From Sutterellaceae bacterium (GTDB taxonomy: Bacteria > Pseudomonadota > Gammaproteobacteria > Burkholderiales > Burkholderiaceae_F): a stretch of DNA of 13,247 nucleotides. Under the pieces are notes generated by a model that saw only the letters and a program-made list of their open reading frames with translations, had not been told where the DNA came from and did no database searches. The stretch spans positions 1 to 13,247 of the forward strand of contig JAUNOJ010000026.1 of NCBI GenBank assembly GCA_030531135.1. The letters run 5' to 3'. The position numbers were made by a program, and so were the translations under genes. Below, piece by piece: positions 7,228-13,247 of the stretch (positions are counted from its first letter, which is position 1; every line of letters begins with the position of its first letter).

Positions 7228-7256
7228 ATTGTACGGATAAATGTCGGGATTGCCAA
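7228..7256 (-). promoter_or_regulatory. sigma70-type promoter of the SRP RNA
   Basis: On the minus strand TTGGCA (7256-7251), a 17-base spacer, then TACAAT (7233-7228). The -10 element ends 7-9 bases before the start of the SRP RNA fold, exactly where transcription should begin. A GC-rich discriminator (AACGCCC) follows, as at stable RNA promoters. Confidence 0.8.
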
Positions 7257-7318
7257 AGTTTTTTCAATCTATTTTTCGCTTTTTCAACCGACCGAACTTT
7301 GAATACCGATTTTCAAGC

Positions 7319-8128
7319 TCAAAGCGTATGCACGGTTCCTGCCGCCGCCCAGTTGACGTCTTCGAAATGTTTGTAGAGTTCGGCTGCCGCCGCAAAGCCC
7401 GTGCAATGGCACGGCCGCCAGTGTTTGACCGGCAAACGCGCCAAAGCCGTCATCCAATCCGACAAACACCCGCGCGTGGCACTGCACAAATGCGTGCCGC
7501 CCAAAACGGTGTCAAACTCGGTCACACCGAAAGTCTTGGCGGCATACGCCATGATGTTGGGCAATCCCGCATGCGCACAACCCAAAATGAGGGATGCGCC
7601 TTTGGGCGTTTGCACCAAAATACTGACATCGTCCCCAAAAGAGTCGTTGACAAGGTGACCGCAAGCATCCTTTTCGAACATATGGTGCGTGCTCACCCAT
7701 CGGGGATCGCGCTCGCTTTCGGGCACCGTAAAAACCGTCACGCCCGGAGCAATTTCAAAATATGGATCAACGGCAGAAAACGCGAGCCCCGCCAAGGTGG
7801 CTCCGCCTCCGGACAATCGCGAACCGTCGGCGTCTCCCCAGCGCTCGCGCGTCAAGCTTTTACCGGCCCAAACGCGTGCTTGAGGTGCTGTGCGCAACAC
7901 GTCCATGACGCCCGAAGTATGGTCGAAGTGTCCGTGGGAAAGCACCAAATCCGTAACACTTTTCGGATCGAGCTTAAGAAACGCCAGATTGTGCATGAGG
8001 ATATGCGCGATGCCGCCCGTGTCGAGCAAAATATTGCGATCGTGCGTTTTGAGCCACACCGAATAGCCCCACTCGGCCAACAACCCTTGCTTGGCGGTCA
8101 TATTGTCGACGACGACGGTCAGTTCCAT
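7319..8128 (-). CDS. metallo-beta-lactamase-fold hydrolase (COG1237-like)
   Basis: 269 aa, cytoplasmic, no signal peptide. It has the metal motif SHGHFDH at 64-70, then later conserved features of the group related to MJ0301: GCAHAG at 183-188, GGTHL at 210-214 and HCTG at 241-244. Relatives are often annotated as 7,8-dihydropterin-6-yl-methyl-4-(ribofuranosyl)aminobenzene 5'-phosphate synthase. The true substrate in bacteria is generally unknown and is not claimed here. The start at 8128 is chosen because AAGGA lies six bases upstream and MELTVVVDN begins the first beta strand. An in-frame ATG at 8164 would add 12 residues but lies inside a terminator. The downstream gap holds only the SRP RNA promoter. 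Confidence 0.88.
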   Translation of the reverse strand: MELTVVVDNMTAKQGLLAEWGYSVWLKTHDRNILLDTGGIAHILMHNLAFLKLDPKSVTDLVLSHGHFDHTSGVMDVLRTAPQARVWAGKSLTRERWGDADGSRLSGGGATLAGLAFSAVDPYFEIAPGVTVFTVPESERDPRWVSTHHMFEKDACGHLVNDSFGDDVSILVQTPKGASLILGCAHAGLPNIMAYAAKTFGVTEFDTVLGGTHLCSATRGCLSDWMTALARLPVKHWRPCHCTGFAAAAELYKHFEDVNWAAAGTVHTL

Positions 8129-8152
8129 GGCAATTCCTTCGTTGATGACAAG

Positions 8153-8193
8153 AAAAAAGGGCAAAGCCGACGGTTTGTGTTCGTGCTTTGCCC
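8153..8193 (-). terminator. intrinsic terminator after the substrate-binding protein gene
   Basis: On the minus strand GGGCAAAGC (8193-8185) pairs with GCTTTGCCC (8167-8159), loop of 17, followed by TTTTTT (8158-8153). It lies 43 bases after the substrate-binding protein stop and only 24 bases before the start of the hydrolase gene. Little room is left for a separate hydrolase promoter. Confidence 0.85.
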
Positions 8194-8235
8194 CTTTGTT
8201 ATCCCGCCGATGTCAGACGGGAGTGTTTGTTCGGA

Positions 8236-8985
8236 TTATTGGCCGAACCACTTGGAGTAGATCTTCTGATACGTACCGTCGTCCTTCATGGCCTTCATGG
8301 CGGCGTTGACCTTGTTAACGAGTTCGGTATTGCCCTTCTTGGCGGCAAAGCCGAAGTATTCGCTGTCAAACGGCAGATCCTTTTGCATCAAGCCCTTGGC
8401 GGCGCGCGGGTTCTTGACGATGAAGTAACCGATCACGGGTCGATCGGTAATCACGGCGTCGGCACCCTTCATCTTCAAATCCATGAAGGCTTCGGCACCG
8501 GTATTGAAGGCCTTGATCTTGGCGCCCTTGATGGACTTGGCCACTTCTGCACCGGTGGTGCCGATCTGAACGGCGATGGTCTTGTTTTCAAGATCAGTGA
8601 TGGCATTGTATTTGCCTTCTTCACCGGCTCGAATCATCAAGCTTTGACCGGCCTGATAGTACGGATCGCAGAAGTCGACGCGCTTTTTGCGTTCTTCCGT
8701 GATAGTAATGCCGCTCACGGCCAAATCGATGTTGCCCGTCATCAATGCCGGAATCAAACCGTCAAAGCCCATGTTGACGATTTCGACCTCCATACCGGCG
8801 CGCTTGCCGATTTCGCGGATCAAATCCATGTCAAAGCCCACGTATTCGCGGCTGGCGGTTTCCATGAATTCAAACGGTGCGAACGTCGGGTGCGTACCCA
8901 CGCGCAACTGATCGGCAGCCGATGCGGCAAAAGAAGTGACAGCCATGAGGCCAGCGGCCATAGCGGCCAAAAACTTCGTCTTCAT
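8236..8985 (-). CDS. amino-acid ABC transporter substrate-binding protein, GlnH-like
   Basis: 249 aa. A periplasmic binding protein of solute-binding family 3, which delivers polar amino acids to an ABC importer. A Sec signal peptide is clear: MKTKF, a hydrophobic core, then cleavage after A-S-A (about 23). The mature protein follows the E. coli GlnH pattern: RVGTHPTFAPFEF at the start, YVGFDMDL, GFDGLIPAL, SGITITEERKKRVDF with the ligand-binding Arg, and the closing DGTYQKIYSKWFG. The start ATG 8985 is set by the signal peptide and an AAAGGA 10 bases upstream. Longer in-frame starts would spoil the signal. No permease or ATPase gene is next to it, so it is an orphan binding protein here. Ligand specificity is not certain; glutamine or another polar amino acid is the likely choice. 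Confidence 0.93.
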   Translation of the reverse strand: MKTKFLAAMAAGLMAVTSFAASAADQLRVGTHPTFAPFEFMETASREYVGFDMDLIREIGKRAGMEVEIVNMGFDGLIPALMTGNIDLAVSGITITEERKKRVDFCDPYYQAGQSLMIRAGEEGKYNAITDLENKTIAVQIGTTGAEVAKSIKGAKIKAFNTGAEAFMDLKMKGADAVITDRPVIGYFIVKNPRAAKGLMQKDLPFDSEYFGFAAKKGNTELVNKVNAAMKAMKDDGTYQKIYSKWFGQ

Positions 8986-9046
8986 TTTTTGATTTTCCTT
9001 TGAGAAAACGCCCCTTCTCGACTCAAAGCGAAGGAGCGTCATACAA

Positions 9047-9077
9047 ACGTTGCAACGGAAGTTTTGCACGTTGCAGA
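9047..9077. promoter_or_regulatory. palindrome and spaced repeat upstream of the binding-protein gene
   Basis: CGTTGCAACG (9048-9057) is a perfect 10-base palindrome. ACGTTGCA recurs exactly 21 bases on (9047-9054 and 9068-9075), two turns of the helix. It lies 62-92 bases upstream of the binding-protein start, where an operator would be expected. No clear -35/-10 pair could be picked nearby. A regulator binding here is inference. Confidence 0.35.
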
Positions 9078-9128
9078 ATTTTCCTAATTTGCGACAACGG
9101 GGTCATTTGCACTGCCCTGACGCAAGTC

Positions 9129-9149
9129 CGTCTTGCTCATCCCAAGACG
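9129..9149. other. short perfect hairpin in the folK downstream region
   Basis: CGTCTTG (9129-9135) and CAAGACG (9143-9149) form a 7-bp stem with a 7-base loop. No T tract follows on either strand, so it is not a typical terminator. It lies in the 239-base gap between folK and the binding-protein gene, which otherwise holds no gene. Confidence 0.3.
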
Positions 9150-9185
9150 AACACATGCAAATGCTTTATGTCACATCGGTTATTG

Positions 9186-9216
9186 TCGCACAAGGACGGT
9201 AAACCTTGCAATGCGA
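9186..9216 (-). other. two-part hairpin just after folK
   Basis: On the minus strand TCGCA, a 3-base bulge, CAAGG, an 8-base loop, CCTTG, TGCGA: ten base pairs with one bulge, starting 8 bases after the folK stop. There is no T run after it, so it would protect the 3' end or act with a factor rather than end transcription by itself. Confidence 0.4.
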
Positions 9217-9224
9217 GATACGTC

Positions 9225-9710
9225 TTAGAGTTTCGAAATCTCCTGATCGGCAACCGAATCCAAATAGTCTCGCGCTTTACCTAAGCCCGGAATTTCGACT
9301 TCGGGCGCAATTTCAACCAAGGGCACCAACACAAAAGCTCTCAGGTGCATTCTCGGGTGCGGCACCGTCAATTCCGGCGTTTGAATCGTTTGTCCGTCAA
9401 AGAGCAACACGTCCAAATCCAAGGTTCTCGGAGCGTTGTGCACACCGACCGGACGCACGCGACCGTTGTCGTTTTCTATGCATTGCAGTGCGTGTAAAAG
9501 CGCTTGGGGCTCCAAGGTTGTCGCGACCTCGCAAACGGCGTTGACATAGTCGGGGCCGCTCGAATCGATCGGCGCCGTCGAATAAAACGAACTGACGCGA
9601 ACAACACTTGTTCCTTCAATTTCGGCAATAGCTGCAAGAGCGCGCTTAAGCGCGGCTACCGGCTCGCCCAAATTTGCCCCCAAGGCCACGAAAGCTTGTT
9701 TTTCACTCAT
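9225..9710 (-). CDS. folK: 6-hydroxymethyl-dihydropterin pyrophosphokinase (HPPK)
   Basis: 161 aa, normal length. It transfers pyrophosphate from ATP to 6-hydroxymethyl-7,8-dihydropterin in folate synthesis, in the cytoplasm. Landmarks: FVALGANLGEP at 7-17, the pterin-binding YSTAPIDSSGPDYVNAV, and the signature VGVHNAPRTLDLDVLLFDG, which holds the Asp pair that binds Mg2+; then VPHPRMHLRAFVLVPL. The ATG at 9710 lies inside the end of pcnB (8-base overlap), so the two are translationally coupled. The HAD phosphatase, pcnB, folK order is common in Burkholderiales. A frequent next gene such as panB is absent. Confidence 0.97.
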   Translation of the reverse strand: MSEKQAFVALGANLGEPVAALKRALAAIAEIEGTSVVRVSSFYSTAPIDSSGPDYVNAVCEVATTLEPQALLHALQCIENDNGRVRPVGVHNAPRTLDLDVLLFDGQTIQTPELTVPHPRMHLRAFVLVPLVEIAPEVEIPGLGKARDYLDSVADQEISKL

Positions 9711-12120
9711 CGTTTTTGGGTGCCGTATGGGTTAAGGCCGAACGCTTCACCGCAGGCTTGCGACGAGACGTGGGCGAGACGACTTCTTCGGTTGTCGGTT
9801 CACCTTCGGTCTTTTTCACCGTACGCGTCCGGCGCTTTTTAGGCACCTCGGGCGTCTTGTCCGCCGTTTGATCTTCGGTCTTGGTCGTTTTTCTCGTGCG
9901 GCGAGGCTTGGCTTCGGCAGGTTTTTCCTCCGAAGGCTGAGTCACCTCTGTCCGGTCTTCTACCTTGGCTTTGGCCGTACGACGCTTGCGCTTGGCCGCG
10001 GGTTTGGTTTCAGTTTCAGACTCGGGCGCAGGAGCCGGAGCGGTCTCGGCGACTGCGACAACGTTCGCTGCAGGTGCCGATTCGGCAACGCTTTCAGTCT
10101 TGACCTTTCGCGTCGAGCGCTTCTTGGGCTGGTTTTCGGTCACCGGTGCCGTTTCAACAACCGCAGCCTCGGAGGGCGTTTCAACGACGACCTCAACCGA
10201 TGCTGTTGCTTCTTCGGTCTTGACCCTGGCTTTGCGCGTGCGCTTTTTCGTTGCGACTTTTTCTGCCGAGGCTACCGGTGCCGGAAGTTCTTCGGCGGCT
10301 GAGGACTGTTCAGGCGCAGCTTCTTCGGCAACTTTTGCTTTCTTCGTGCGGAGTGCTTTGGCAGGCTTCACAGACTCGGCAGGCTGGGTCTTCTCGGCTT
10401 GCACATTTTCTTTATAGATCGGATCGGTTTCGATCTGAACCAAAACTTCTTCGACGACAGGTGTCGGTGCAACCGGTTCGGGTGCCGCCGTCGGTTTTGC
10501 CTTGCGGCGACGCTTGGTGCTTTCAACCGGCTTCACGGTTTCGACCTGCACAAGTTTTTCTTCTGCCGGAACATTTGCTTCAGCCTCGGACTTGTCTTCA
10601 AAGCGACTCGGCAAATATTCTTTCTTGTCACTGACAGCCGGCAAAAGCTCTTTTCTCTCGGCAGGGAGATTGTTCTTGTTTTTACGATTTTCACGACGCT
10701 TTTGTCTGCGTTCGGCTTCGCGTTGGCGTGCGGGCTTTTGCTCTTCGGTCAAACGCTCGACGGTTTCGACTTCAAAGCTTTCCTCTTGACGACGTGCACG
10801 GTTGCCGGCGCGCGCCTTGTCGCCCGTTTTTCTCGCCTTCTTTTCTTGCTCGGCAATCATGGCCTGACGCGTTTGTTCGTCGGCCTCGGCAAACGTCTCC
10901 CACCAACGCACATCTTCGGCAGGCACCTGACCGAGCAAGCTTCTCAAAAGCATAAAGTCGTAACCGGCACGGTACTTGACGTGCTCGACCAACGTGTACG
11001 GGTTCTTGCCCGTGCGACGTTCAAAGCGCAGCTGCAGCATCCAAATCAGCTTCATGTCGGCCACGAAGCGATTTTGAATGGCCAATTTGGCGCACTGCGT
11101 GGCGATCACGTCGTCGGCTGCGGCATAAAGAGCCTTGGAGCGGATCATCTTGGGACGCGTCTGATAGGCTTCCCAGCGCTTTAAGACCTGCGGCCACAAG
11201 AGTGTGGCAAAAAGAAACGCGGGCGAAATCTTCTTACCCGAAGCAATGCGCTCGTCGGTGCGACGCAGTGCAAGCATCAGGAACTCTTCGCCTTCCTTTT
11301 CCTTGAGAATGACGTCCAACATCGGCAACAGCGTGCGATGCAGTCCTTCCTGGCGCAACTTGATCAGACATTCTTCGGCGTGCCCGCTCGTAAAGAGCTT
11401 CATCGTCTCGTCAAAAAGGCGTGCTGCCGGCACGTTTTCCAAATTCTTGGCCATCTTCGGGATGGCGCGCTCGGTGGCCGAATCAATCTTAAAGCCCAAT
11501 TTGGAAGCAATGCGCACGGCACGCATCATGCGCACCGGATCTTCGCGATAGCGCTCTTCGGGGTCGCCGATCATGTCAAGGCGCTTGCGGCGAATGTCTT
11601 CATAGCCGCCGTGGTAGTCGAAAATGTCGCCGGTCGACGGATCGTAATAAAGCGCATTGATGGTGAAGTCGCGTCGGGCGGCGTCTTCCCACATTTCGCC
11701 GAAGACATTGTCGCTGATCACGCGCCCCGAAGCGTCTTTGCGCTGACCGGCCGCATCAAGCGCTCTGAACGTAGAACACTCGATCTTTTCTTCGCCGAAA
11801 ACGACGTGCACCAAGCGGAAACGCTTGCCGATGATATAAGCGCGTCTTTGGCAACGTTTGACCTGTTCGGGCGTCGCGTCGGTAGCCACATCAAAGTCTT
11901 TCGGAGTGACGCCCAAGAGCAAATCGCGCACGGCCCCGCCCACAACGTAAGCTTTGTAGCCGCGTGCCTGAAGGTTTTCGCAAGTTTTGCGTGCGGCAAA
12001 ACTCACTCTTTTGGGATTGATGCCGTGTTCGCTTGCTTTGATCACGCGAGGTTCACGGTTGATTTCGGTGTTTCTTCGCCCGATAAAGTTGGTAATGACT
12101 TTTTTGACGTAATCAAACAC
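9703..12120 (-). CDS. pcnB: poly(A) polymerase I with a very long basic, repetitive C-terminal tail
   Basis: 805 aa, against about 450-520 for usual family members. It adds 3' poly(A) tails that mark RNA for decay. The core at 1-420 is complete: GGAVRDLLLG at 61-70, the catalytic D-F-D of PKDFDVATDA at 73-82, RRDFTINALYYD at 149-160, the YREDPVRMMRAVR signature at 191-203, a helical RNA-binding part, and WWETF at 406-410, where the E. coli protein nears its end. From about 421 to 805 the sequence is low-complexity and probably disordered. Basic patches such as TKRRRKAK (535-542), KKRTRKARVKTE (625-636), KKRSTRKVKTE (666-676), KRKRRTAKAKVE (710-721), RRTRKTTKTE (740-749) and KKRRTRTVKKTE (761-772) are separated by Glu/Ala/Pro/Val stretches. 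Translation starts at GTG 12120, with GGAGAA upstream. It overlaps folK by 8 bases and follows the HAD gene by 26. Confidence 0.95.
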   Translation of the reverse strand: MFDYVKKVITNFIGRRNTEINREPRVIKASEHGINPKRVSFAARKTCENLQARGYKAYVVGGAVRDLLLGVTPKDFDVATDATPEQVKRCQRRAYIIGKRFRLVHVVFGEEKIECSTFRALDAAGQRKDASGRVISDNVFGEMWEDAARRDFTINALYYDPSTGDIFDYHGGYEDIRRKRLDMIGDPEERYREDPVRMMRAVRIASKLGFKIDSATERAIPKMAKNLENVPAARLFDETMKLFTSGHAEECLIKLRQEGLHRTLLPMLDVILKEKEGEEFLMLALRRTDERIASGKKISPAFLFATLLWPQVLKRWEAYQTRPKMIRSKALYAAADDVIATQCAKLAIQNRFVADMKLIWMLQLRFERRTGKNPYTLVEHVKYRAGYDFMLLRSLLGQVPAEDVRWWETFAEADEQTRQAMIAEQEKKARKTGDKARAGNRARRQEESFEVETVERLTEEQKPARQREAERRQKRRENRKNKNNLPAERKELLPAVSDKKEYLPSRFEDKSEAEANVPAEEKLVQVETVKPVESTKRRRKAKPTAAPEPVAPTPVVEEVLVQIETDPIYKENVQAEKTQPAESVKPAKALRTKKAKVAEEAAPEQSSAAEELPAPVASAEKVATKKRTRKARVKTEEATASVEVVVETPSEAAVVETAPVTENQPKKRSTRKVKTESVAESAPAANVVAVAETAPAPAPESETETKPAAKRKRRTAKAKVEDRTEVTQPSEEKPAEAKPRRTRKTTKTEDQTADKTPEVPKKRRTRTVKKTEGEPTTEEVVSPTSRRKPAVKRSALTHTAPKNDE

Positions 12121-12146
12121 TGTTTTGTTCTCCGAATATATTCTTT

Positions 12147-12881
12147 TCAGGCACCGATCAGCGACTGCTGGATGCGACGCACGAATTCCAAGTCGCTTTC
12201 TGCAAAAGTCGTGATTTTAAAGTACCCGCGACTGCCCGCCAATTCGATGAGTTTTGCTTCGCCGTTGACGACCGTATTGACGCCGCCCTTGGATTCGACG
12301 TATTCGAATAACGGGCGATCGGCCATGGAGTCCGAATAAAACCAGATGCGATCGAAGGCACGGCCCATCATTGCTTGCTGTTGACGGATAAAGTTTTTGA
12401 GCCACACGACTTTGCCGGGGCCGAAGCTGGCCGTGCCGTCGATTTTGCCCGTGAACTCACCGTCGGGTCCCTCTTGCGGACGCGTGGCCAAAAGGGCATC
12501 GACGCCGAAAATGTCGGCAGCCGTCTGCGTCACGAAACTGTAGGTGGTAGTGCAAATTGCCGTGACATGCCCTGCGTCTTTGTGCATTTGCACCAAGCGA
12601 CGCGAGCTTTCTGGAACATTGGGGCGCACGATCGTTTCTTTGTAAGCGGCACGTGCTTTTTCTAAAAAATTTCTTTTAAAGGATGCCAAAAAGTTCAATT
12701 GGAAGTCGACGAATTCATTGATGTCCAAAACGCCCGCTCGATATTCGCGGGTAAAGCGCTCGATTTCGGAGACGGAAAAACGAGGATCGCGCCCGGACTC
12801 CCGAAGAAGCCAGCGCACCCAAAGTTCCCCCGTATCCAACGGCATCAGGGTGTGGTCGAGATCGAAAACGGCTAACTGCAT
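12147..12881 (-). CDS. HAD-superfamily (subclass IB) phosphatase, SerB-like
   Basis: 244 aa from ATG 12881. A cytoplasmic phosphatase of the HAD-IB group, the kind found next to pcnB in many Burkholderiales and often annotated as phosphoserine or histidinol-phosphate phosphatase; the substrate is not settled by sequence. Motif I FDLDHTLMPLDTG has the nucleophile Asp7 and the acid Asp9. Motif II is ICTTTYSFVT, the motif III Lys is in GPGKVVWLKNF, and motif IV is FYSDSMADRPLFEYV with the metal Asp residues. The helical cap between motifs I and II is of IB type. The start is uncertain: a GTG at 12938 would add 19 residues, but family members begin right at the M-x-L-A-x-F-D-L-D strand. Neither start has a good ribosome site. 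pcnB follows after 26 bases. Confidence 0.88.
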   Translation of the reverse strand: MQLAVFDLDHTLMPLDTGELWVRWLLRESGRDPRFSVSEIERFTREYRAGVLDINEFVDFQLNFLASFKRNFLEKARAAYKETIVRPNVPESSRRLVQMHKDAGHVTAICTTTYSFVTQTAADIFGVDALLATRPQEGPDGEFTGKIDGTASFGPGKVVWLKNFIRQQQAMMGRAFDRIWFYSDSMADRPLFEYVESKGGVNTVVNGEAKLIELAGSRGYFKITTFAESDLEFVRRIQQSLIGA

Positions 12882-13000
12882 CAATGACGAAAAAGCATTC
12901 AAAAGTCCGCCGACGGCATAGGCGGCATCGTTACTCACGGACGAGACGCAAAGCTCGCTTTCGGGCTAAGGGAAAAGTCCGCCTGCAACACAAAATGAAT

Positions 13001-13006
13001 ATTGTA
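13001..13006 (-). promoter_or_regulatory. possible -10 element before the HAD-pcnB-folK cluster
   Basis: TACAAT on the minus strand, about 120 bases upstream of the HAD phosphatase start, in the 181-base gap after the partial upstream gene. No convincing -35 hexamer lies at the right distance. It is noted because the cluster needs a promoter here if the gene at the right edge is not cotranscribed. Confidence 0.25.
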
Positions 13007-13062
13007 ATGCTTCAGGCCGCGAAAGTTTGAAATTTCGGACACCACACGACAAAACCGGTGCG

Positions 13063-13247
13063 CTACCGCAAAATTTGACCGTTGAGATAAAGCTCTTCAA
13101 GCAGTCGGAAAAGTCGCAAATTGGCCGGAGAATTGTTCGAGGGCAGTCGCAGTGCGCAAATGTCGACATAGGTATCCGGAATGATTTGCGCAGGGTCTTC
13201 ATGAATTTGTGTGAAAACTACAGCGATAAAGCCCTTGTTTTGTAACA
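13063..13247 (-). CDS. 3' end of an unidentified gene, possibly a SIS-domain protein
   Basis: The minus strand is open from the window edge to TAG (13065-13063), giving 60 codons without a start. The predicted end has a strand-like NKGFIAVVFTQ followed by DICALRLPS and a helix-like NLRLFRLLEELYLNGQIL. The order of these pieces vaguely resembles the end of SIS-domain proteins (DiaA/GmhA type: a strand, then R-x-P-S, then a helix), but the usual I-Q-E-x-H motif is absent. I do not recognise the gene with confidence. The balanced amino-acid content makes it more convincing than the Cys/Arg/Ser-rich overlapping frame on the same strand. Confidence 0.4.
   Translation of the reverse strand, partial: LQNKGFIAVVFTQIHEDPAQIIPDTYVDICALRLPSNNSPANLRLFRLLEELYLNGQILR

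Noticed and set aside
7241..8260. Open frame of 339 codons on the plus strand across the hydrolase gene
   Set aside because: It is antisense to a clear MBL-fold hydrolase, crosses the SRP promoter and the 8153-8193 terminator, and shows no recognisable domain.
8165..9069. Upstream starts for the hydrolase (8164) and the binding protein (9069)
   Set aside because: The first lies inside a terminator and lacks a ribosome site at the right distance. The second would put 28 polar residues before a normal signal peptide.
9703..10860. Repeated patches in the pcnB tail considered as a CRISPR or tandem DNA repeat
   Set aside because: The similarity is at the protein level; the DNA copies differ, have uneven spacing and no constant unit.
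9868..11184. Several plus-strand open frames opposite the pcnB tail, some with Ser/Thr/Ala- or Phe/Leu-rich products
   Set aside because: They arise because the Lys/Arg/Glu/Ala repeats on the minus strand read as low-complexity sequence on the other strand. None has a start context or family match.
11338..12339. Open frame of 333 codons on the plus strand across pcnB and the HAD gene
   Set aside because: Antisense to two well-supported genes and their short intergenic gap; no motif and no ribosome site.
12966..13245. Two further small open frames at the right edge (78 codons minus, 72 codons plus)
   Set aside because: The minus one is Cys/Arg/Ser-rich and runs through the likely promoter region. 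The plus one has no ribosome site or motif. The 60-codon open minus frame looks more protein-like.

Overview
The window reads as a chromosomal stretch of a betaproteobacterium (Burkholderiales). The main evidence is the order HAD-IB phosphatase, pcnB, folK, and the order SRP RNA, dnaX, ybaB, both familiar from that group. A Tat-exported TIM-barrel 'sugar phosphate isomerase/epimerase-like' protein and an orphan amino-acid-binding protein would fit a gut-associated, Sutterella-like lineage, but that finer placement is inference. No insertion sequence, phage gene, tRNA or CRISPR array was seen.

Layout. Plus strand: the 3' part of argH (1-1226) ends in a strong terminator. A 240-base leader follows, holding small hairpins and a candidate 12-codon leader ORF, and then a Tat-exported TIM-barrel protein (1468-2412) with its own terminator. 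Everything after that is on the minus strand. Listed in direction of transcription from the right edge, it begins with the tail of an unidentified gene (13247-13063). Next comes a tight cluster of HAD phosphatase, pcnB and folK (12881-9225), then an orphan amino-acid-binding protein (8985-8236) with a terminator, and a metallo-beta-lactamase-fold hydrolase (8128-7319). After that come the SRP RNA gene (7218-7123) with a good promoter, dnaX and ybaB (6967-4830), and finally the pair of a CorC/HlyC-type CBS membrane protein and uppP (4728-2542).

How the genes work together. The set is mostly housekeeping: arginine synthesis (argH), replication clamp loading (dnaX) with the nucleoid protein YbaB, protein targeting (SRP RNA), RNA 3' end polyadenylation (pcnB), folate synthesis (folK), undecaprenyl carrier recycling for cell-wall synthesis (uppP), and solute capture (substrate-binding protein).

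The most interesting observation is in dnaX. The full tau-like protein is split over two frames. The first frame stops at codon 442, close to where E. coli makes gamma by -1 frameshifting, and the tau C-terminal domain continues in another frame. The junction carries a strong internal Shine-Dalgarno-like element (AGGAGGT), a GGGGAGAG run on which two tRNAs could re-pair after a -2 slip, an immediate UAG, and a short GC-rich hairpin. This suggests programmed frameshifting of reversed logic, with gamma as the default and tau made by the shift. A sequencing error or a real mutation is the main alternative. The second unusual feature is PcnB, which carries a tail of about 385 residues of acidic/proline-rich linkers alternating with repeated basic K/R-rich patches.
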